Source of the DNA: Roseomonas acroporae
GTDB taxonomy: Bacteria; Pseudomonadota; Alphaproteobacteria; Acetobacterales; Acetobacteraceae
NCBI RefSeq assembly: GCF_023223525.1
Contig: NZ_JALPRX010000068.1
Span: 1 to 64,000 of the forward strand
Length of the DNA stretch: 64,000 nucleotides
Reading direction: 5' to 3'
Shown: positions 19,539 through 35,584 of the stretch, in pieces
How the letters are laid out: every line of letters starts with the position of its first letter
Numbering within the stretch: position 1 is the first letter of the stretch
Made by a program: the position numbers and the translations under genes
The notes under the pieces: model-generated
What the model was told of the DNA's origin: nothing
Database searches by the model: none
Seen by the model: only the letters and a program-made list of their open reading frames with translations

Positions 19539-20516
19539 ATGAGCGTCGAACACGATCCGGCCGGCGCGATGCCGGCCTCGCCGGGGCCGGCCTGCATCGG
19601 GCAGGTGATCCTGCCGCGCGCGCACGACCTCGGCGGCTTCGAGGTGCGTCGCGCCCTGCCGGCGAAGGAGCGGCAGATGGTCGGCCCCTTCATCTTCTTC
19701 GACCAGATGGGGCCGGGCGAGTTCCTGACCGGCCAGGGGCTGGACGTGCGGCCGCACCCGCATATCGGGCTGGCCACCGTCACCTACCTGTTCGACGGCG
19801 AGATCCGACACCGCGACACGCTGGGCAGCGACCAGCCGATCCGCCCGGGCGACGTGAACTGGATGACCGCCGGGCGCGGCATCGCCCATTCCGAGCGCAC
19901 CGCCGAGGTGCAGCGCACGCACCCCAACAGGCTGTTCGGCATCCAGTCCTGGGTGGCGCTGCCGCGCGCGCAGGAGGAGGTGGCGCCGAGCTTCGTGCAC
20001 CACCCCGCCGCGTCCCTGCCGCTGCTGGAGGAAGGGGGCGTGCGGCTGCGGCTCATCGCCGGCCATGGCTGGGGCGAGCGCGCGCCGGTGGCGACGCCCT
20101 CGGAGCTGTTCTACGCCGACGCGGTGCTGGCCCCGGGCGCCGCGCTGCCGCTGCCGGACGGCCACGAGGAGCGCGGCGTGTACGTCGCGACGGGCGCGGT
20201 GGAGGTGGCGGGGGACCGCTTCGAGGCGGGGCGGATGCTGCTGTTCCGCCCCGGCGACGGTCTGGCGCTGCGGGCGGGCGAGCAGGGCGCGCGGCTGCTG
20301 CTGCTCGGCGGCGCGGCGATGGACGGGCCGCGGCACCTGTTCTGGAACTTCGTCGCCTCCTCGCGCGAGCGGATCGAGCAGGCCAAGGCGGACTGGAAGG
20401 CCGGGCGCTTCGGCACGGTGCCGGGCGACGACAAGGAGTTCATCCCGCTGCCGGAGATCCGGGTGAAGGCGGCGCCGGTGGTGCAGGCGCCGTCGGCGGG
20501 GTCGCCGACGAGCTGA
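19539..20516 (+). CDS. Pirin family protein
   Basis: The 325-residue bicupin has the pirin metal-binding signature: HPHIGLATVTYLFDGEIRHRD followed by TAGRGIAHSER, supplying the two histidines, third histidine and glutamate of the N-terminal cupin. Some bacterial pirins are quercetinases or regulators of metabolism; function cannot be assigned. The start is placed at MSVEHDP (19539); an ATG four codons upstream directly abuts the AGGGG site and is less likely. The C-terminal DGPRHLFWNFVASSRERI is the conserved pirin C-domain segment. Confidence 0.93.
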   Translation: MSVEHDPAGAMPASPGPACIGQVILPRAHDLGGFEVRRALPAKERQMVGPFIFFDQMGPGEFLTGQGLDVRPHPHIGLATVTYLFDGEIRHRDTLGSDQPIRPGDVNWMTAGRGIAHSERTAEVQRTHPNRLFGIQSWVALPRAQEEVAPSFVHHPAASLPLLEEGGVRLRLIAGHGWGERAPVATPSELFYADAVLAPGAALPLPDGHEERGVYVATGAVEVAGDRFEAGRMLLFRPGDGLALRAGEQGARLLLLGGAAMDGPRHLFWNFVASSRERIEQAKADWKAGRFGTVPGDDKEFIPLPEIRVKAAPVVQAPSAGSPTS

Positions 20517-20963
20517 CCCGTTGCCGCTCGCCTCGCGCCGGAGTCGTTCCAGCCCGTTGATTCGCCGCATCTTCCGGGCCAGCGGGCGTGGGCGCTCGGC
20601 GTGAGAACGCTCCGGGCGCCGGCCGGACGCTCCCTGGGCCTGCCCAGGGCAACCCCAGGGCGCACCCCCTTGGACGTTCCCCGCCGGGACCTTCCCGGCC
20701 GGCGGGCATCGCGCGCCCCGGGACGGCACGCGGCGGGGCGGCACGGCGGCACCGATGAGCCGGGGGCGGATGCCTTGCCGACCCATGCCTTGCGTCGGCG
20801 TGATGCGCGCCACGATCGCCGGGCGGGACGAGGATATGCCGCCCCGGACGCCACCCCGGACGGGGGTCGAGCGGGGCGCCGTGCGGCTCCTGCCCCGCTT
20901 CGTCGCGGCACGGCGCGGGGATGGCGGCGCAGCGGGACGGCGACGCCGCGGCCGGCCTGCCGC
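20517..20963. other. Intergenic region with a degenerate R1 element
   Basis: 447 bp between convergent genes. Positions about 20521-20607, read on the minus strand, match the R1 element (CCCGGAAGATGCGGCGAATC, then GGCTGGAACGACTCCGGCGCG). Next comes a GC hairpin cluster (CCCTGGGC / GCCCAGGG near 20633-20653). I see no coding potential in the remainder. Confidence 0.5.
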
Positions 20964-21155
20964 TCAGCCGCGCAGCACCGCCAGGATCGCGTGGAGGAAG
21001 GTCACGCCGGCCAGCGGCGCCAGGAACCACAGCAGCAGGTTGACGCCGAGGACCCAGACGACCAGCCGCTCGTCGCGCTTCGTGAAGCGCGGCCTGGGCG
21101 GTGGCGGCGGTGGCTCGCGGTAGGGCGGCGGCCAGTCGTTCCAGTCGACGTACAT
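20964..21155 (-). CDS. Small proline-rich membrane protein (63 aa)
   Basis: The 63-residue product has two tryptophans and a proline run at the N-terminus (VDWNDWPPPYREPPPPPPRP), a basic stretch FTKRDERL, and two closely spaced hydrophobic segments (VVWVLGVNLLLWFLAPL and GVTFLHAILAVLRG). Composition and the clean boundary between cytosolic and membrane parts argue for a real gene. I do not recognise a family. It stands alone between the pirin and DUF2891 genes; the proline-rich cytoplasmic tail could be a protein-binding site. Confidence 0.7.
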   Translation of the reverse strand: MYVDWNDWPPPYREPPPPPPRPRFTKRDERLVVWVLGVNLLLWFLAPLAGVTFLHAILAVLRG

Positions 21156-21187
21156 GCGCGGCGATCGCCTCCTCGGCCGGGGCGGAT

Positions 21188-21226
21188 GCCCGCCCCGGGA
21201 GCCCGCCCCGGGAGCCCGCCCCGGGA
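21188..21226. repeat. 13-bp tandem repeat, three copies
   Basis: GCCCGCCCCGGGA repeats exactly at 21188, 21201 and 21214 in the gap upstream of the 63-residue protein. Each unit contains the palindrome CCCGGG. Confidence 0.85.
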
Positions 21227-21404
21227 GCCCGCACGAGAGGATGGGTGCCGATGCGCCGATGGGGAGGTGCCGGGGCCGGGAATTCCGCCCGGCGCGGCAA
21301 CCGGGCGCGGGCGGCCAGGGGGCCTGCCGTGGTCGGCCCCGGCCCGCCCCGCCGATGCCGCGAGGGGAAGGCCGGCCGCGGGAGGCGGCCCCGCCGGCCG
21401 GGCC

Positions 21405-22448
21405 TTACCGCCCGTCCTCGTCCATCGCCAGCAGGGCGAAGCTGGCGAGCCAGTGCTCGCCCATGTAGTCGCCGGCGAGATGCGGCAGGCTCGCCGCCAG
21501 GTGCGCCCCGGCGGCGGCCTCCATCACGGGGCGGCGCGAATCGCCCGCCGGCAGCGCGCCGGCGAGGGCCCGGAAGCACCAGGCGCGGCTGAGGTTCAGC
21601 CCGTCGAGATGGGCGATCTTGCCGTCGCTGCGGTCGGTCGCGACGGCCGGCCGGAACAGGGTCGCCGGCTCCCCGTCGGCGAGGCGCGGCAGGAAGCGGT
21701 CGAACCAGGGCGCGAAGTCGGCGGGCGGCAGCAGGCGGCGCAGGCATTCCGCCTCGATCAGGGCGGAGGAGAGGAAGTCGTCGCCGCCCGGCTCGCCCCA
21801 GGCGGGACAGTCGGCGTCGTCGCCGTACCAGCGCCGCGCCGTCCGCCGCAGCAGGGCGAGCAGCGCGGCGTCGCCCCCGCCCTCCACCCCCCGACTCTCC
21901 GCGTAGTCGGCCGCCATGCGCAGGCCGAAGGCGGTGTTGAAGTGCGTCCCCACCCGCACCGGGTACGGCGCGACCGGCAGGAATTCGTGGTGGCGGCGGA
22001 CGAGGATCGCGGCGAGCGGCGCGATCGCCCCGGCCCAGCGCGCCTCGGGCAGCATCCGCAGCTCGTGCGCCAGCTTCAGCAGCCACGCCCAGCCATAGGG
22101 CCGCTTGAAGCCGCGCGCGGTCGGCGCCTCCAGGTAGCGGCATTCGCCCGCGACCTTCTCCGGCACCAGTTGCCGGTCGAACAGCGCCCGGATCGCCGGC
22201 GCCGCCGCGCCCCCGGGGAAGCGGCGCAGCACGCGCGCGAGCAGCCAGTAGCCGTGCACGCAGGAATGCCAGTCGTAGCTGCCGAAGAAGACCGGGTGCA
22301 GCGCGGCGGGCGTGCGCGCATCCGCCGGCCCGGCCAGGGTGTGGTCGGGCTTGTTGGGATACTCGCGGGTGACGTGGCCGAGGGCGATGGCGGCGAAGCG
22401 CGCGGCGGTGTCGGCGTCGAGCGTCGGGGGCGCGTGGACCTCGGGCAT
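21405..22448 (-). CDS. DUF2891 domain-containing protein
   Basis: The 347-residue protein matches the DUF2891 pattern: FAAIALGHVTREYPNKPDH near the start, HPVFFGSYDWHSCVHGYWLL, then RPYGWAWLLKL and AGDYMGEHWLASFALLA at the end. These proteins look like all-helical (alpha/alpha barrel) enzymes of unknown function; conserved tryptophans, histidines and acidic residues suggest a carbohydrate- or amide-active pocket. It lies 20 bp after the M20 dipeptidase on the same strand, so the two are probably co-transcribed. Confidence 0.88.
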   Translation of the reverse strand: MPEVHAPPTLDADTAARFAAIALGHVTREYPNKPDHTLAGPADARTPAALHPVFFGSYDWHSCVHGYWLLARVLRRFPGGAAAPAIRALFDRQLVPEKVAGECRYLEAPTARGFKRPYGWAWLLKLAHELRMLPEARWAGAIAPLAAILVRRHHEFLPVAPYPVRVGTHFNTAFGLRMAADYAESRGVEGGGDAALLALLRRTARRWYGDDADCPAWGEPGGDDFLSSALIEAECLRRLLPPADFAPWFDRFLPRLADGEPATLFRPAVATDRSDGKIAHLDGLNLSRAWCFRALAGALPAGDSRRPVMEAAAGAHLAASLPHLAGDYMGEHWLASFALLAMDEDGR

Positions 22449-22468
22449 GCGGGCCTCGGGCTGCGGCC

Positions 22469-23875
22469 TCAGGGCCCGGCCAGCCGCCCCAGCAGCCGTG
22501 CGTGGCTGCGCGCGCCGCCGTGGAAGCAGCGCAGCTCGAACTTCTCGTTCGGGCTGTGCATGCCGTCATCGGCCAGGCCGAAGCCCAGCAGCAGGGAATC
22601 GAGCCCGAGCAGCCGGCGCAGGCTCTCCACCACCGGGATCGAGCCGCCGGCGCCGATCAGCACGGCCGGGCGGCCGTACTCCTCGGCCAGCACGGCGCGC
22701 GCGGCGCGCACCCAGGGGCTGTCGTCGGGGATCTCGATGCCGGGGGAGCCGCCGCGCATGCGGAATTCCACGCGCGCGTCGGCCGGCAGGCGCTCGTTGA
22801 CGAATTGCCGGAAGGCGTCCTCCACCTTTGCCGGGTCCTGCCCGGGGACGAGGCGGAAGGAGACCTTCGCATGCGCCTCGGCGGCGATCACGGTCTTGCT
22901 GCCCTCGCCGGTGTAGCCGCCCCAGATGCCGTTGACGTCGGCGGTGGGGCGCGCCCAGAGGCGCTCCGGGCCGGAGCGGCCGCGCTCGCCCGCCGGCACG
23001 GAAAGCCCGACCTCGCCGAGGAAGGCGGCCTCGTCGAAGCCGAGCGAGTCCCACGCGGCGCGCTGTTCCGCGGTCAGCTCGCGCACGCCGTCGTAGAAGC
23101 CGGGCAGCCGCACCCGCCCCTCCGCGTCGTGCAGGTCGCCCAGGATGCGGGCGAGCAAATTGATCGGGTTCAGCGCCGAGCCGCCGTAGAGGCCGGAGTG
23201 CAGGTCGCGCGACGCCGCGAACAGGTCGATCTGCGCATAGACCAGGCCGCGCAGCCGGGTGGTGATGGCGGGGGTCTCGATGTCCCACATGCCGGTGTCG
23301 CTGATGACCGCGACGTCGGCGCGCAGCGCGTCGCGGTTGGCCGCCAGGAAGGCGTCGAGGTTGGTGGAGCCGGTCTCCTCCTCGCCCTCGATCACCACCG
23401 TCACCGGCACGGGCGGGCCGCCGGCGACGGCGTGCCAGGCGCGCAGCGCCTCGATCCACATCAGCGTCTGGCCCTTGTCGTCCACCGCGCCGCGCGCCAC
23501 CACGCGCGGGCCGTGCGGCCCCTGCACCTCGACCGGCGCGAAGGGCGGGCTGACCCAGAGGTCGAGCGGCTCGGCCGGCTGCACGTCGTAATGGCCGTAG
23601 TAGAGCAGGCGCGGGGCGCCCGCCGGGCCGGTGCCGGGATGGTGGGCGATCACCACCGGGTGGCCGGGGGTGGGGCGCAATTCGGCGGCGAAGCCGATCG
23701 CGGCGAGCTGGTCGCGCACCCATTCGGCGGCGCGCACGCAATCCCCCGCATGGGCGGGCTGGGCGCTGACGCTCGGGATTCGCAGCCAGTCGAACAGCCG
23801 GTCGCGGGCGGCGGTGGCGTCGGCGTCGAGACGGGCCAGGACGGACGTGGTCGGGGCGGTGGTCGGGTCGCTCAT
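22469..23875 (-). CDS. M20 family dipeptidase
   Basis: The 468-residue zinc peptidase hydrolyses dipeptides. Metal-site motifs are visible: YYGHYDVQP (His and Asp), RGAVDDKGQ (bridging Asp), EGEEETGS (catalytic Glu pair), a later aspartate in ISDTG, and a histidine near the end (GLADDGMHSPNEKF). The lid domain inserted between includes FAASRDLHSGLYGG. This layout is typical of the M20 group annotated as dipeptidase, like carnosinase/CNDP2. The ATG at 23875 follows GCACCGC with no strong ribosome-binding site; the longer upstream frame contains a repeat and is not credible. Confidence 0.93.
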   Translation of the reverse strand: MSDPTTAPTTSVLARLDADATAARDRLFDWLRIPSVSAQPAHAGDCVRAAEWVRDQLAAIGFAAELRPTPGHPVVIAHHPGTGPAGAPRLLYYGHYDVQPAEPLDLWVSPPFAPVEVQGPHGPRVVARGAVDDKGQTLMWIEALRAWHAVAGGPPVPVTVVIEGEEETGSTNLDAFLAANRDALRADVAVISDTGMWDIETPAITTRLRGLVYAQIDLFAASRDLHSGLYGGSALNPINLLARILGDLHDAEGRVRLPGFYDGVRELTAEQRAAWDSLGFDEAAFLGEVGLSVPAGERGRSGPERLWARPTADVNGIWGGYTGEGSKTVIAAEAHAKVSFRLVPGQDPAKVEDAFRQFVNERLPADARVEFRMRGGSPGIEIPDDSPWVRAARAVLAEEYGRPAVLIGAGGSIPVVESLRRLLGLDSLLLGFGLADDGMHSPNEKFELRCFHGGARSHARLLGRLAGP

Positions 23876-23913
23876 GCGGTGCAATCTGCGCCGGCCCGGG
23901 GAAACCGCCCAGA

Positions 23914-23960
23914 GGGAAGTAGGATGGGAAGTGGGATGGGAAGTGGGGCGGGAAGTGGGA
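23914..23960. repeat. 12-bp tandem repeat between the dipeptidase and gdx genes
   Basis: The unit GGGAAGTGGGAT, with small variation, occurs four times (23914, 23926, 23938, 23950). It lies in the divergent gap upstream of the guanidine-II riboswitch and immediately before the dipeptidase start. Confidence 0.85.
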
Positions 23961-24096
23961 AGGGCCGCGGGTTCGGCGGGCCGGCAGGCGGGCACCGGGC
24001 GGACTCCGGCAGGGCCGGCCCGGCGCGTCCCGCCGGGGTGCCGCACAGCCGGGGTAAGGGCTTGAACCGCCGGACGAACGGCGCCAGATTCCGGTT

Positions 24097-24147
24097 GTGC
24101 CGGGACGACCCGGCGCCTCCGCGCAACCCGATGGGGACGGCCCCTCG
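24097..24147 (+). promoter_or_regulatory. Guanidine-II (mini-ykkC) riboswitch
   Basis: Two adjacent hairpins each close on an ACGR tetraloop, the defining feature of this class. Hairpin 1: GCCGGG (24099-24104), loop ACGA (24105-24108), CCCGGC (24109-24114). Hairpin 2: GGGG (24133-24136), loop ACGG (24137-24140), CCCC (24141-24144), extended by CGA/TCG across a one-base bulge. Hairpin 2 ends 9 nt before the GGAG ribosome-binding site of the Gdx exporter gene, which fits translational control: guanidine binding to the two loops would free the ribosome-binding site. The downstream gene is itself a guanidinium exporter, which strongly supports the call. Confidence 0.9.
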
Positions 24148-24165
24148 CCAGAAATGGAGATGGGC

Positions 24166-24483
24166 ATGTCCTGGCTCGTCCTCGTCGTCGCCGGCCTGTT
24201 CGAGACCGGCTGGGCCGTCGGGCTCAAGTACACGGAAGGCTTCACGCGGCTCTGGCCGAGCCTCGCCACGGCGGCGGCGATGCTCGTCAGCCTGTTCCTG
24301 CTCGGCCTCGCGCTGCGGCAATTGCCGCTCGGCACCGCCTATGCGGTGTGGACCGGGATCGGCACGGTGGGCACGGCGATCCTCGGCATGGTGCTGTTCG
24401 GGGATTCGGCGGCGCCGGCGCGGCTGCTCTGCATCGGGCTGATCGCGGCGGGGATCGTGGGGCTGAAGCTGGTCGGCGAGTGA
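24166..24483 (+). CDS. gdx: Guanidinium exporter, SMR family (Gdx/SugE)
   Basis: The 105-residue protein is the exact length of characterised Gdx proteins and has four hydrophobic segments. [20 protein letters not shown] carries the essential Glu13 and the Gdx-type [11 protein letters not shown] signature; the third helix has [14 protein letters not shown]; the last has [13 protein letters not shown]. Gdx antiporters swap guanidinium for protons across the inner membrane. The start at 24166 is preceded by GGAG; upstream ATGs at 24154 and 24160 are too near the ribosome-binding site. A guanidine-II riboswitch precedes it. The gene ends 4 bp from the converging thioesterase gene. Confidence 0.96.
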   Translation: MSWLVLVVAGLFETGWAVGLKYTEGFTRLWPSLATAAAMLVSLFLLGLALRQLPLGTAYAVWTGIGTVGTAILGMVLFGDSAAPARLLCIGLIAAGIVGLKLVGE

Positions 24484-24487
24484 CCCC

Positions 24488-24925
24488 TCACCCCTGCTTC
24501 AGCAGCTTCCAGGTGGAGGTGGCGCTCGCCACCGCCTCGCCCGACGCGTCGCGCGCCTCGGCGCGCAGGAAGCAGATGCTGCGGCCCTGGCGCAGCATCT
24601 CGCCGCGGCAGATGACGCGGCCGCCGCGCACGGCGCCGAGGAACTGCACCTTGAACTCCAGCGTGGTGCCGACGCCGACGCGGTGGCGCAGATGGTGGCC
24701 CATCGCGATGTCGAGTGCGGTCGCGATGATGCCGCCATGCAGCGTGCCCTGCGGGTTGAACAGGAAGTCGGCGGCGTCGAAGGCGACGTTGCAGCCGGAA
24801 TCGTCGTAGCCGATCTCCAGCCCGAGCAGGCGGGCGATGAAGAAGTCGCCGAACACCTCACGGTCGCCGGCGATGGCGCGGGCGAAGGCGGCACGGGCGG
24901 TTTCCTGGTCGATCTGGCGGGTCAT
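24488..24925 (-). CDS. PaaI-type hotdog thioesterase
   Basis: The 145-residue protein has the PaaI/acyl-CoA thioesterase signature NPQGTLHGGIIATALDIAMG and the later LEFKVQFLGAVRGG strand. Enzymes of this group cleave acyl- or aryl-CoA thioesters in the cytoplasm. The ATG at 24925 gives normal family length. It lies 137 bp downstream of the formyltransferase gene on the same strand, so it could be the last gene of the polyketide cluster and act as an editing thioesterase, but the gap makes this uncertain. Confidence 0.9.
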   Translation of the reverse strand: MTRQIDQETARAAFARAIAGDREVFGDFFIARLLGLEIGYDDSGCNVAFDAADFLFNPQGTLHGGIIATALDIAMGHHLRHRVGVGTTLEFKVQFLGAVRGGRVICRGEMLRQGRSICFLRAEARDASGEAVASATSTWKLLKQG

Positions 24926-25062
24926 GCGGGGCCTCCGATGCGCGTCGCGGATTCCGGCATGCTGCCCGCGATCCGGCCTGCCATGCCAGCCGGGGCGGCG
25001 CGGCGCACGGGCAGGTCGTGGCGGCAAGGGGCTCACGCCCTCCGGAACGGCCACGCGCCGGC

Positions 25063-25893
25063 TCAGCCCGGCGTCGCGGGCGCCAGGGCGGCGAGGGCAT
25101 CCCGCCAATCCGCCCGGTTCACCAGCCGCACGCCACGCCGCGCCGCCTGCCGCAGCGTCGCGGCGTCGGGGAACGGGCAGTAGGGCAGCGGCGCCGGGGC
25201 CTCCCCCTCCCCCCTGCCCTGCCGCAGCGCCGCCAGCGCCTCGTCCAGCACCGCCACGCCCGCCAGGTGCAAGAGCCGCGCGGCGCCGCTCGCCGAGACG
25301 CCCGCCGGCAGCGCCACCGCCCGCTGCGCCAGCACCGCGCCGGCGTCGATTCGCGGCACCAGCCGGTGCGCCGTGACGCCGAAGGCCGGCGGCTCCCCCC
25401 GCATCGCCCCCTCCCACAGCGCCCAGAAGGCCGGGATCGGCCCGCGATGCCGCGGCAGCAGCGAGGGGTGCAGGTTCACCCCGCCCAGCGGCGCCAGCGC
25501 CAGCGTCGCGGCCGAGAGGATCTGGTCGAAATGGAAGGAGACCAGCAGGTCCGGCCGCGCCGCGCGGATCGCGTCGCGCATGGCCGGGCCGTTCACCTCC
25601 GCCACCTCGACCAGCGGGATGCCGCGCGCGCGGCAGAGCGCCGGCAGCGGCGCCTCGGCCCGGCGCAGCGCGGCCGCGAGGCGCGGCAGCGAGAAATTCA
25701 CGAACAGGTAGGGCAGCATGCGCGGCCCGCCGCGGCGCAGGTGCCGCCACGTCTGGCCCAGCGCCCCGCCCGCCGCGCGGCGGTACGGGTCGGAGCGGCC
25801 GACCAGCACCAGCTCGCCGGCGTGCGCCGCCGCGAAGCGCGCCACGGCCTCGCTGCTGGCGAGGCTTTCCAGCGTGAGGAGGGCGAGTCGGAT
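25063..25893 (-). CDS. Formyltransferase (Fmt/GART family) of the polyketide cluster
   Basis: The protein has the catalytic triad region of 10-formyl-tetrahydrofolate-dependent formyltransferases: NLHPSLLPRHRGPIPAFWAL with Asn and His, and the aspartate in RIDAGAVL. Such enzymes formylate an amine, here not tRNA because the C-terminal tRNA-binding domain is short or missing. The start is a problem. The first usable start codon is GTG at 25845, which would remove the first Rossmann strand; homologous-looking sequence (RLALLTLESLASSEA) continues upstream to 25890 in an open frame with no ATG, GTG or TTG. I give 25893 (ATC codon) as the probable true start. It lies 7 bp after the alpha-oxoamine synthase stop. 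Confidence 0.8.
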   Translation of the reverse strand: MRLALLTLESLASSEAVARFAAAHAGELVLVGRSDPYRRAAGGALGQTWRHLRRGGPRMLPYLFVNFSLPRLAAALRRAEAPLPALCRARGIPLVEVAEVNGPAMRDAIRAARPDLLVSFHFDQILSAATLALAPLGGVNLHPSLLPRHRGPIPAFWALWEGAMRGEPPAFGVTAHRLVPRIDAGAVLAQRAVALPAGVSASGAARLLHLAGVAVLDEALAALRQGRGEGEAPAPLPYCPFPDAATLRQAARRGVRLVNRADWRDALAALAPATPG

Positions 25894-25900
25894 CGGCGTG

Positions 25901-27214
25901 CTACCGCGCCCGCCCGCGCGTCGCGGCGAGCATGGCGACGGCCGTGCGGATCTGCGCCTCGGTGTGCTCGGCGCCGAGGAAGAAGCGCAGCCGCGCCGAC
26001 TTCTCCGGCACGGCCGGGAAGACGATGGGCTGCACGTTCATCCCCGCCTCGAACAGCGAGGCCGAGAGTCGCGTCGCCGCCACCGAGGAGCCGAGGATGA
26101 CCGGCACGATGGCGTGGCCCTCGGAAAGCCCGGTGTCGAAGCCGGCCTCGCGCGCCAGCGTCAGGAACAGCCGCGCATTGGCGTTCAGCCGCGCCACGCG
26201 CTCCGGCTCCGCGCGCATGATGGCCAGCGCCTCGCGCGCCGCCGCCGCCAGCGCCGGCGCCATGCCGACCGAGTAGACGAAGCCCGGCGCCGCGTATTGC
26301 AGGTACTGGATCAGCCCGGCGCGGCCGCAGATGTAGCCGCCGCAGGCCGAGAGCGTCTTGCTCAGCGTGCCCATCCAGATGTCCACGTCCGCCGGATCGA
26401 CGCCCTGCGCCTCGGCGATGCCATGGCCGCGCGCGCCGAGCACGCCGAGCGAGTGCGCCTCGTCCACCATCAGCCAGGCATCGTACTTCCGCGCGAGCGC
26501 CACGAAGCGGGCGAGGTCCGGCACGTCGCCGTCCATGCTGTAGTGGCCCTCGATCAGCACCAGGGCACGGCCGTGGCGGGCGCGCGCCGCGGCCAGCTCG
26601 CGCTCGGCGGCCTCGGCGTCGTTGTGCGGGAAGGCGATGCGGCGGGCGCCGGAGAGGCGGGCGCCCTCGACGCAGGAATTGTGGATGGCGGCGTCGTGCA
26701 GGATCAGGTCGCGCGCGCCGAGCAGGTTGCCGATCACGGTGACGTTGGTGGCGTGGCCGCTGACGAAGGTCAGGCACGCCTCGGTGCCGTAGAGCGCCGC
26801 GAGGTCGCGCTCCAGCGCCGCGTGCACCGGCCGCTCGCCCGAGACCAGCCGGCTGGCGGAGGGCGAGACGCCGTAGCGGTCGATCGCCGCCTTGGCCGCC
26901 TCGGCCACGCGCGGATCGCCGTTCAGGCCGAGATAGTCGTAGGAGGAGAAGTTCAGCACACGCCGGTCGCCGATCGTGGTCTCGGCCCCCGCCCGGCCCT
27001 CGTGCGCGCGGAAGAACGGGTTGGGCAGGCCGAGCACCGCCACCGCGTCCTTGATCATGCCCATCTCGCGCCCGTTCGGCAGGTCCGCGAAGTCGTCGCG
27101 GCCGAGGCGCGGGGCGTCCGCCGCCGGCGTGGCCTCGGGCGCGCCGTCGCGGCGGCGCGAGAGGCGCTGCAGCAGGGCCAGCTTGGCGGAGGCGGAGAGG
27201 CCGAAATTGCTCAT
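25901..27214 (-). CDS. Alpha-oxoamine synthase (AONS/serine palmitoyltransferase-like, PLP-dependent)
   Basis: The 437-residue fold-type I PLP enzyme condenses an acyl thioester with an amino acid, with loss of CO2, to give an alpha-amino ketone. Visible motifs: SYDYLGLNGDPRV, GVSPSASRLVSGE, the pyridine-stacking region HNSCVEGARLSGA, the aspartate in MVDEAHSLGVLG, and the PLP lysine in GTLSKTLSACGGY. A 50-residue N-terminal extension (KLALLQRLSRRR helix, then DDFADLPNGREM and NPFFRAHEG) is typical of synthases linked to polyketide synthases rather than BioF. It sits right after the polyketide synthase, which lacks a thioesterase, so it probably performs chain release. Confidence 0.9.
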   Translation of the reverse strand: MSNFGLSASAKLALLQRLSRRRDGAPEATPAADAPRLGRDDFADLPNGREMGMIKDAVAVLGLPNPFFRAHEGRAGAETTIGDRRVLNFSSYDYLGLNGDPRVAEAAKAAIDRYGVSPSASRLVSGERPVHAALERDLAALYGTEACLTFVSGHATNVTVIGNLLGARDLILHDAAIHNSCVEGARLSGARRIAFPHNDAEAAERELAAARARHGRALVLIEGHYSMDGDVPDLARFVALARKYDAWLMVDEAHSLGVLGARGHGIAEAQGVDPADVDIWMGTLSKTLSACGGYICGRAGLIQYLQYAAPGFVYSVGMAPALAAAAREALAIMRAEPERVARLNANARLFLTLAREAGFDTGLSEGHAIVPVILGSSVAATRLSASLFEAGMNVQPIVFPAVPEKSARLRFFLGAEHTEAQIRTAVAMLAATRGRAR

Positions 27215-27509
27215 GCGGTCCTTGTGTCCAGGCGGCTTCGGGGCTCCGCCCCGGACCCCGGCAGAGAGGGCGTTGCCCTCTCTGCACTCTCCCACCAAAG
27301 GGCGAAACCCCTTTGGAAACCCCAGATCAGGAGAGACAGCCCCAATGTTCGCACGCCCCGTGCCAGAACGAGCAGAGGTCCAGGAGGGCCTCGCCCTCCT
27401 GGCGGATGGGGGTCCGGGGAAGGCGGCGCCTTCCCCAAGGGGCGGATGGGGTCCGGGGAAGGCAGCGCCTAACCCCGGCACCGCCGCATCCCGCGAAAGC
27501 CCCGCTGCC
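27215..27509. repeat. R3 intergenic repeats between polyketide synthase and oxoamine synthase genes
   Basis: The gap holds GGGGCTCCGCCCCGGACCCC near 27240, inverted GAGAGGGC / GCCCTCTC near 27264-27282, CCAAAGGG / CCCTTTGG near 27295-27316, and two copies of GGGGTCCGGGGAAGGC at about 27409 and 27448. Similar modules occur at 38340-38370 and 57370-57530. These hairpin-rich segments are common in Acetobacteraceae genomes. They may attenuate or process the long cluster transcript. Confidence 0.7.
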
Positions 27510-35546
<8,037 letters not shown>

Positions 35547-35584
35547 CCCGGTTCGTATTCAGTAAACGGCCGTATCGTCGCCGG

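Noticed and set aside
25901-27214. Assigning the oxoamine synthase as bioF
   Set aside because: No biotin genes nearby, it follows a PKS lacking a thioesterase, and has the N-terminal extension of PKS-linked synthases.
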